A stretch of 10,663 nucleotides of DNA from Bacteroidia bacterium (GTDB lineage Bacteria; Bacteroidota; Bacteroidia; Bacteroidales; GCA-2748055): positions 1 through 10,663 of the forward strand of contig SPBY01000056.1 of NCBI GenBank assembly GCA_004525825.1. The letters are read 5' to 3'. Shown here piece by piece: positions 5,618-10,663 of this stretch. Positions within the stretch are counted from its first letter, which is position 1. Each line of letters opens with the position of its first letter. The notes beneath the pieces are model-generated. The model was not told where the DNA came from. It was given only the letters and a program-made list of their open reading frames with translations, and searched no databases. A program made the translations under genes and the position numbers.

Positions 5618-6976
5618 ATGGCAAAAACCAGATCGGTATATGTGTGTCAGAATTGTGGCGCCGAATCGGCCAAATGGATCGGAAAATGCAATGCATGCGG
5701 AGAGTGGAACACCTATGTGGAGCAACGGATTCCCAAAGGACCTTCCAGCTCCGGGTTTACAGAAAAGCGGGAATATGCTGTGCCCGTCAATCTGAATGAG
5801 GTCGTTTCTCCCCCTGTCTCCCGCATTGATTTGAAAAACGGGGAGTTTAACCGTGTGCTGGGAGGAGGGATCGTGCCCGGATCACTGGTACTGATCGGGG
5901 GAGAGCCCGGGATCGGCAAATCGACCCTGGCCCTCCAGGTGGCACTGAAAACCGACAAAAACACCCTCTATATCTCAGGGGAGGAGAGTCCGCAACAGAT
6001 CAAACTAAGGGCCGACCGGCTTGGGGGTGGAAACGGGAATTGCCAGGTACTTGCAGAAACGAGCCTGCAGGCCATTGTGGCACAGGTAGAACAATCGAAG
6101 CCCCAGCTCTTAATTATCGATTCTATCCAGACCCTTTACTCCGAGGGCATCGAATCAGCACCCGGAACCATCTCCCAGGTCAGAGATTGTGCAGCACAGC
6201 TTCTTCGTGTGGCCAAAACCATGAACATGCCGGTGGTGTTGATCGGTCACATCACCAAAGATGGCAGCATAGCCGGACCCAAGGCACTTGAACACATCGT
6301 GGATACGGTACTCCAGTTTGAAGGGGATACACACCACCTTTACCGGATCCTTCGTTCCATCAAGAACCGCTTTGGTTCCACCTCAGAAATCGGGGTATAT
6401 GAAATGACCGGTGAGGGATTGCGCGAGATTCTTAATCCTTCCGAGCTCTTGATCAATCAGCAGCCGGCCGATTTGAGCGGTTCCGCCATTGCCGCGAATG
6501 TGGAGGGCAACCGTCCCCTCCTGATAGAAGTGCAAGCCCTGGTCAGTTCGGCCGTATATGGCACTCCCCAGCGAACTTCTACTGGATTTGATACACGCCG
6601 ATTAAGCATGCTGCTGGCAGTTCTTGAGAAGCGGGCAAATTTCAAGCTGGCCAGCAAGGATGTCTACCTCAACATTGCAGGGGGTCTAAGGGTGGATGAT
6701 CCGGCCATAGACCTGGCGGTGGTGGCCGCCATCCTCTCCTCCACAGTGGATATTCCCGTGGATCCGAAAACTTGCTTTGCCGGTGAAGTTGGACTCTCAG
6801 GAGAGATCCGTCCGGTAACCAGGATCGAACAACGGCTGGGAGAGGCTGATAAACTAGGATTGAAGCGAATTATAATGCCCGGCTTCAACAGGAAAAGTGT
6901 GGATCCCGGCAGGTTTGACCTGGAGATTGTCGAAGTAAAGCGGGTACAGGACATCCCCAGGCATCTATTTGGATGA
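5618..6976 (+). CDS. radA: DNA repair protein RadA/Sms (branch-migration ATPase)
   Basis: RadA helps RecA-dependent recombination by driving branch migration of recombination intermediates. The 452 residues show all the family's parts. An N-terminal zinc finger has Cys10, Cys13, Cys24 and Cys27 (CQNCG...CNACGEW). The RecA-like ATPase core has Walker A GEPGIGKST (95-103, Lys101) and Walker B LLIID (164-168). The RadA-specific KNRFG motif lies at 249-253. A C-terminal Lon-protease-like domain starts around residue 270 and lacks an evident proteolytic Ser-Lys pair, as usual for RadA. Length is normal for the family. The ATG at 5618 places the zinc finger ten residues in, as expected. It sits in the rightward run and its TGA overlaps the next gene's ATG in an ATGA, so the two are probably translated together. 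Confidence 0.97.
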   Translation: MAKTRSVYVCQNCGAESAKWIGKCNACGEWNTYVEQRIPKGPSSSGFTEKREYAVPVNLNEVVSPPVSRIDLKNGEFNRVLGGGIVPGSLVLIGGEPGIGKSTLALQVALKTDKNTLYISGEESPQQIKLRADRLGGGNGNCQVLAETSLQAIVAQVEQSKPQLLIIDSIQTLYSEGIESAPGTISQVRDCAAQLLRVAKTMNMPVVLIGHITKDGSIAGPKALEHIVDTVLQFEGDTHHLYRILRSIKNRFGSTSEIGVYEMTGEGLREILNPSELLINQQPADLSGSAIAANVEGNRPLLIEVQALVSSAVYGTPQRTSTGFDTRRLSMLLAVLEKRANFKLASKDVYLNIAGGLRVDDPAIDLAVVAAILSSTVDIPVDPKTCFAGEVGLSGEIRPVTRIEQRLGEADKLGLKRIIMPGFNRKSVDPGRFDLEIVEVKRVQDIPRHLFG

Positions 6977-7473
6977 TAGATTACCTGACCCCCACCGAGC
7001 TTCCCCTGTTCAGGGACAACTACCGCCCTGAAGTTAAGCCCTACACGGTGCAGTTACCGGTCATAAAATCGGGAGCAGTATACTACTTTGAAACGGATAG
7101 CGGATTGAAATACCAGGTCATCTTTGCCCGTAAAAAGAGCTCTTACCTGGAGCATATCATCAATTTCAGTGTGCTTAGTGAGGAGTTTGAGGATGAATAC
7201 AGCGAAACCAACAGGGGAGAGATTTACCGGGTCATTGCCACTGTGATTGAGATCATCCGGATATTTCACCAGCAGCATTCCTCCTCCATATCTTATGAAT
7301 TCAGTGGTGAATTCAAACCAGGCAATGAAGGGCGGAAAGTCAGCATCCGAACGCTGCTCTATTACCGTAAAGCCAGGGGAATCTTACACCCGAATTGGGA
7401 ACTGGAGATCCAGGGAAACAAGGTAGTGGCCCGGCACCAAAAGAGCTCACGAAGTATTAGCGGAGAGCTCTAG
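6973..7473 (+). CDS. Uncharacterised 166-residue protein coupled to radA
   Basis: I do not recognise this protein with confidence. It is 166 residues, soluble, with no signal peptide or membrane segment and no cysteine. Its N-terminus (about 1-30) is proline-rich. A block at 37-57 (YYFETDSGLKYQVIF) looks like a beta-hairpin. A helical segment at about 77-98 contains RGEIYRVIATVIEIIRIF. It is followed by a strand-like SISYEFSGEF and then RTLLYYRKA, and the tail is basic and serine-rich. This order of strands, an ATV-containing helix, a second strand and R-T-x-L-Y reminds me of small Bacteroidota proteins such as DUF6934, from memory and not verified. The start is set by an ATGA overlap with the radA stop. 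Codon use and composition resemble the neighbours, so it is a real, probably co-translated gene. Its TAG overlaps the stop of the convergent penicillin-binding protein gene. Confidence 0.75.
   Translation: MIDYLTPTELPLFRDNYRPEVKPYTVQLPVIKSGAVYYFETDSGLKYQVIFARKKSSYLEHIINFSVLSEEFEDEYSETNRGEIYRVIATVIEIIRIFHQQHSSSISYEFSGEFKPGNEGRKVSIRTLLYYRKARGILHPNWELEIQGNKVVARHQKSSRSISGEL
7470..7473. other. Shared CTAG: stop codons of two convergent genes
   Basis: The tetranucleotide CTAG is its own reverse complement. Bases 7471-7473 read TAG on the plus strand and end the 166-residue protein. Bases 7472-7470 read TAG on the minus strand and end the penicillin-binding protein. The two genes therefore overlap by four bases with no room for a terminator between them. 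Confidence 0.9.
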
Positions 7474-9860
7474 AATTCGTCATATTCACTGGTGCTGCTG
7501 GTCTCCATGATGTCGGGACAATCCATATTTACAAAGAAGTCCAGTGGCCGTTCAAACTCATCCTCCATGGTGATGCCCAGGGTGGAGTCGGCATAAACGC
7601 GCTTCAGAAACTCGCCATATATGGGAAGGGCCATATTGGTACCCGAACCCAGGACCAGGTTATCAAAGTGGATCGAACGATCCTCTCCTCCCACCCAGGC
7701 TGCAGCGGTAAGTCTGGGAGCCAATCCGATAAACCAACCATCGCTCTGATTCTGAGTGGTACCTGTTTTGCCAGCCAGTTCGCCTTTAAATTGATATCTC
7801 CCACGAAGCCTGTTGGCAGTTCCATAATAAAACTCTCCCCGGTAACTACCCACCATATCCACCACATTTCTAAGCAGTGAGAGCATTAAATATGCAGTTT
7901 CCCGGCTGATCGCTTCAGATTCTCTCGCGTGAAAAGTAGAAATCAGATTGCCATAACGATCTTCTATCCTGGACACATATACCGGACTCACATAGATCCC
8001 GCGGTTGCTGAAGGTGTTAAAGGCCCCTACCATCTCCTCCAGTGAGATATCAGAGGTTCCGTAAATCATGCTGGGAACAGGGTCGATGTTGGAGGTCACC
8101 CCCATTTTACGCATCAAAGTGATAACGTTCTGTGGATTAAAATTCTTAAATAGCCAGGCCGAGACCCAGTTGTGGGAATTGGCCAGTCCCCACTTCAGAG
8201 AAACCATTTTACCGGCAAACACATTCCGGCCCGGGGCAGTTGGTGTATAGGTGGTATCTTTATTATCAATTATATTCGGGAAGGTAATGGGTACCAGCGG
8301 GATCATTTGACAGGGGGAGTAATTTTCCTGCATGGCCAGGAGATATAAAAAGGGTTTCACGGTGGAGCCCACCTGTCGTCGTCCCTGGTATACATGTTCG
8401 TACTGAAAATAACGGTAGTTGTGTCCCCCCACAAAGGCTTTCACATGTCCGTTGGCAGGATCCATGGCCATGAATCCTGCCCTCAGAATGTGCTTCATGT
8501 ACCGGATGGAATCCATAGGGGTCATCACTGTATCTATGGGACCATTCCAGGAGAACACCTGCATGGGGACCTTCTCATCAAAAGCCATCAGGATGGAATC
8601 CCAGGGAACACCCCTGGCAGCCATGGATTTGTATCGGTCCGTCCACCTCACTGAACGGTAAAGGATCTGCCTGATCTCCTCCCTGGAAATATCTTCAAAG
8701 GGCGAATTGGCCCTGCCTTTCTTTTCCTGGAAGAATATGGGCTGAAGGTAATCCTTCATCTGAGCCTCCACAGCCTCCTCAGCATATTGCTGCATCTTAT
8801 AATTGACAGTGGTATATATCTTCAGTCCATCCCTGTAAAGATCATACTGGGTACCGTCGGGTTTGAAGTTCTTATTGATCCAGCCATAGAGCGCGTCGTT
8901 GGCCCAGCGCATGGAATCTCTTCTGTATCGTTCCCATGCCAGAACACCTGTTCCGCTCGGACGTACCGGCTCGTTATTGTTCATGAACTCGGAAAGGAAA
9001 ATTCTGAAATGCATGGCCTGACCGGTCAGGTGACTGGCCAGGTTGTAATCCACCAGGATTGGAACCTGTTTTACAGAATCGGCTACTTCCTCCTCCAGGT
9101 ATCCATACTTGACCATCTGATTGATCACGGTGTTCCTTCTTACCATGGAACGATCGGGATTGATCCTGGGATTGTAAGCTGTCGGTGCCTTCAGCATGCC
9201 CACCAGCACAGCTGCCTGATCGAGGGTCAGAGAATCAGGTGTGGTATTGAAGAAAGTGCGGGAGGCCGATTTGATCCCCACTATTGACTCTCCTCCGAAG
9301 GGCACCGTGTTAAGGTACATGCTGAGGATCTCATTCTTCGTATAGGATCGCTCCAGCCGCACTCCAGTATTCCACTCCTTAAATTTGTTGATCGCCAGGC
9401 GACCGGTTCTGCCAAATTTTGTTTTAAAAACCGTGGTATCTCTGGGGAACAAGTTCTTTGCCAGCTGCTGAGACAGGGTACTGCCTCCACCTTCATCCCT
9501 CCCCAACAATACCGAATAGACAAGTACCCGGGAGAGGCTGCGGATGTCGATGCCGGAATGACGGTAATACCTTACATCTTCGGTGGCCACCAGGGCATCC
9601 ACCAGGTGGGGAGCCAGTTCCTCAAAATCCACAAAAGAGCGGTTCTCAATAAAATACTTGCCCAGCAGTTCTCCGTCTTCAGTTATCAGCTCAGAAGCCA
9701 GGTTGGATTGCGGGTTCTCTAAACGGGCAAAATCCGGTATAAATCCCATTTTGCCGTGACTAATTAAAATCATCATCACAATGAACAATACAAACGCAAA
9801 GGTGTATAGTGACCAGAGGATGATTAAATATTTCGTAGTTTTGCCGGGTTTCTTGTCCAT
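7470..9860 (-). CDS. Class A penicillin-binding protein (PBP1A type, glycosyltransferase plus transpeptidase)
   Basis: A 796-residue bifunctional enzyme that polymerises lipid II into glycan strands and crosslinks the peptides in the periplasm. It has a short basic cytoplasmic tail and one membrane anchor at about 12-33. The GT51 glycosyltransferase domain follows, with EDVRYYRHSGID (94-105, catalytic Glu94), GGGSTLSQQLAKNLFP, RLERSYTKNEILSMYLN and AAVLVGMLKAPTAYNP. The transpeptidase domain has the three expected motifs: S499-T-V-K502 in QVGSTVKP, S562-H-N564 in the SxN position, and K698-T-G700 in AGKTGTTQ. All catalytic residues are intact. Length is close to E. coli PBP1a (850). I favour the ATG at 9860 because it gives the cytoplasmic tail and anchor in the normal order. 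It is probably the mrcA/ponA equivalent, but a genome may have several paralogues, so I leave the symbol blank. It is transcribed alone, divergent from topA. Confidence 0.95.
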   Translation of the reverse strand: MDKKPGKTTKYLIILWSLYTFAFVLFIVMMILISHGKMGFIPDFARLENPQSNLASELITEDGELLGKYFIENRSFVDFEELAPHLVDALVATEDVRYYRHSGIDIRSLSRVLVYSVLLGRDEGGGSTLSQQLAKNLFPRDTTVFKTKFGRTGRLAINKFKEWNTGVRLERSYTKNEILSMYLNTVPFGGESIVGIKSASRTFFNTTPDSLTLDQAAVLVGMLKAPTAYNPRINPDRSMVRRNTVINQMVKYGYLEEEVADSVKQVPILVDYNLASHLTGQAMHFRIFLSEFMNNNEPVRPSGTGVLAWERYRRDSMRWANDALYGWINKNFKPDGTQYDLYRDGLKIYTTVNYKMQQYAEEAVEAQMKDYLQPIFFQEKKGRANSPFEDISREEIRQILYRSVRWTDRYKSMAARGVPWDSILMAFDEKVPMQVFSWNGPIDTVMTPMDSIRYMKHILRAGFMAMDPANGHVKAFVGGHNYRYFQYEHVYQGRRQVGSTVKPFLYLLAMQENYSPCQMIPLVPITFPNIIDNKDTTYTPTAPGRNVFAGKMVSLKWGLANSHNWVSAWLFKNFNPQNVITLMRKMGVTSNIDPVPSMIYGTSDISLEEMVGAFNTFSNRGIYVSPVYVSRIEDRYGNLISTFHARESEAISRETAYLMLSLLRNVVDMVGSYRGEFYYGTANRLRGRYQFKGELAGKTGTTQNQSDGWFIGLAPRLTAAAWVGGEDRSIHFDNLVLGSGTNMALPIYGEFLKRVYADSTLGITMEDEFERPLDFFVNMDCPDIMETSSTSEYDEF

Positions 9861-9879
9861 GGATAGCCGGATTTTGGTT

Positions 9880-9887
9880 CAAAAGTA
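9880..9887 (-). promoter_or_regulatory. Probable -7 promoter box for the penicillin-binding protein gene
   Basis: Read on the minus strand the sequence is TACTTTTG, an exact TAnnTTTG match, 19 bp upstream of the ATG at 9860. Transcription would start near 9873. The -33 position has no clear TTTG. The location in a 113 bp divergent gap supports it. Confidence 0.5.
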
Positions 9888-9907
9888 GTAATTATTTGAA
9901 GTAAAGG

Positions 9908-9939
9908 TTTGATCATGGACGCTCATTTGATTTATTTTG
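9908..9939 (+). promoter_or_regulatory. Possible promoter for topA (-33 TTTG and near-consensus -7 box)
   Basis: TTTG at 9908-9911 is followed after 20 bp by TTATTTTG at 9932-9939, seven of eight matches to TAnnTTTG. The spacing fits the Bacteroidota sigma factor, and transcription would start near 9946, about 28 bases before the topA ATG. Of the promoter candidates here it is the only one with both elements correctly spaced, although its -7 box is imperfect. Confidence 0.4.
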
Positions 9940-9973
9940 TGGTCAATTTATAAACGGGGGAATAGATAATATT

Positions 9974-10663
9974 ATGATAGAGAATCTGGTAATTGTTGAG
10001 TCACCGGCGAAAGCGAAAACGATAGAACGTTTCCTCGGAGGGGCCTATACGGTCAAATCAAGTTTTGGACATATACGGGACCTGGCCAAGAAAAATCTTG
10101 GTATTGATGTGAATGGGGGTTTTGCACCTCAGTACATTGTTCCTGCAGATAAGAAAAAGATTGTCAAGGAGTTGAAGAGCCTGGCCAAGGATTCTCAAAT
10201 GGTTTGGCTAGCCACTGATGAGGACCGGGAGGGAGAGGCCATCGCCTGGCACCTCTTCGAGGAATTGGGCCTGGAAAAGGACAAAACCCGCAGGATTGTC
10301 TTTCATGAAATCACCAAAGATGCCATCCTGAATGCCCTGGACAATTCCCGTCACATCGATACCAGCCTGGTCAATGCCCAGCAAGCACGAAGAGTGCTGG
10401 ACCGTTTGGTGGGTTTTGAACTCTCACCCCTTCTGTGGAAGAAAGTGAAACCCTCCCTTTCGGCAGGCAGGGTACAGTCAGTGGCAGTGAAGCTGATCGT
10501 GGAAAGGGAACGTGAAATACAGGACTTTACCCCCAAACCGTACTTTCGGGTGACCGGGAAATTTTTGGTTCCGGGAACGAATGGGGAACCAGCCCAATTG
10601 AAGGCCGATCTCTCCAAACGTTTTGAAAAGCGGGAAGAGGCCGAGGCTTTTCTTTCTTCATGC
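9974..10663 (+). CDS. topA: DNA topoisomerase I (type IA), N-terminal part, cut by the window edge
   Basis: TopA relaxes negative supercoils by cutting and rejoining one DNA strand. The first 230 codons are present and the frame is open to the right edge. The TOPRIM domain begins at once: LVIVESPAKAKTIERFLG (5-22) has the conserved Glu9, SSFGHIRDL follows, and ATDEDREGEAIAWHL carries the metal-binding DxDxxxGE-like acidic cluster. FHEITKDAI, NAQQARRVLDRLVGF and LSAGRVQSVA are the type IA hallmarks of the following domain. The active-site tyrosine would lie beyond the window. The absence of a Top3-type N-terminus and the strong AKAKTI motif favour TopA over TopB. The ATG at 9974 gives the standard N-terminus. 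It is divergent from the penicillin-binding protein gene. Confidence 0.97.
   Translation, partial: MIENLVIVESPAKAKTIERFLGGAYTVKSSFGHIRDLAKKNLGIDVNGGFAPQYIVPADKKKIVKELKSLAKDSQMVWLATDEDREGEAIAWHLFEELGLEKDKTRRIVFHEITKDAILNALDNSRHIDTSLVNAQQARRVLDRLVGFELSPLLWKKVKPSLSAGRVQSVAVKLIVEREREIQDFTPKPYFRVTGKFLVPGTNGEPAQLKADLSKRFEKREEAEAFLSSC

Noticed and set aside
5069..5725. Open frame of 218 codons on the minus strand
   Set aside because: It lies fully antisense to the heptose adenylyltransferase gene and the start of radA, both with strong family motifs, and its translation has no recognisable domain.
7296..7315. Two TGAATTCA palindromes 12 bases apart in the small unknown gene
   Set aside because: They encode the repeated Glu-Phe of E-F-S-G-E-F and are best explained by codon use; no other copies were seen.
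8787..9287. Open frame of 166 codons on the plus strand
   Set aside because: Antisense to the GT51 and linker part of the penicillin-binding protein, whose catalytic motifs are intact; a shadow frame.
1..10663. Mobile elements, CRISPR arrays, tRNA/rRNA genes, riboswitches and strong intrinsic terminators
   Set aside because: I looked for transposase or integrase motifs, terminal repeats, regular direct repeats, cloverleaf-like sequence and GC hairpins followed by T-runs in the gaps and found none convincing. The genes pack too tightly for most of these.

Overview
The window looks like ordinary core chromosome from a member of the Bacteroidota, probably Bacteroidales or a relative. Four things point there: several Bacteroidota-type -7 promoter boxes (TAnnTTTG) just upstream of genes; starts with no clear Shine-Dalgarno sequence; a DUF4270-type lipoprotein with a Bacteroidota-style acidic export signal after its lipid-anchored cysteine; and a half-length glycogen-synthase-like gene divergent from panC. 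I see no insertion sequence, phage gene, CRISPR array, tRNA or rRNA. No gene-free stretch exceeds 300 bases; the longest gap is 113 bp, between the PBP1A-type gene and topA.

Layout. A leftward run (2753 to 1) holds a truncated GT5 glycogen-synthase-like protein, the DUF4270 lipoprotein, and the 5' part of glmS, cut by the window edge. A tightly packed rightward run (2837 to 7473) holds panC, panD, a UPF0104/LPG_synthase_TM membrane protein, an HldE-C/RfaE2-type adenylyltransferase, radA and a 166-residue protein I cannot name with confidence. A leftward class A penicillin-binding protein (9860 to 7470) meets that run tail to tail, the two stop codons sharing one CTAG. topA starts divergently at 9974 and runs off the right edge.

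How the genes relate. PanC and PanD supply pantothenate for coenzyme A. GlmS (glucosamine-6-phosphate for peptidoglycan and LPS), the heptose adenylyltransferase (LPS core precursor), the UPF0104 protein and the PBP1A-like enzyme (peptidoglycan polymerisation) all concern the cell envelope. RadA and TopA serve recombination repair and DNA topology. The clusters look like mixed housekeeping operons, not one pathway.

I found no clear new multi-gene system. The best leads are the GT5 protein, which lacks donor-binding features and is linked to a predicted surface lipoprotein, and the uncharacterised small protein whose start overlaps the radA stop. Most other observations concern start sites, promoters and gene overlaps.
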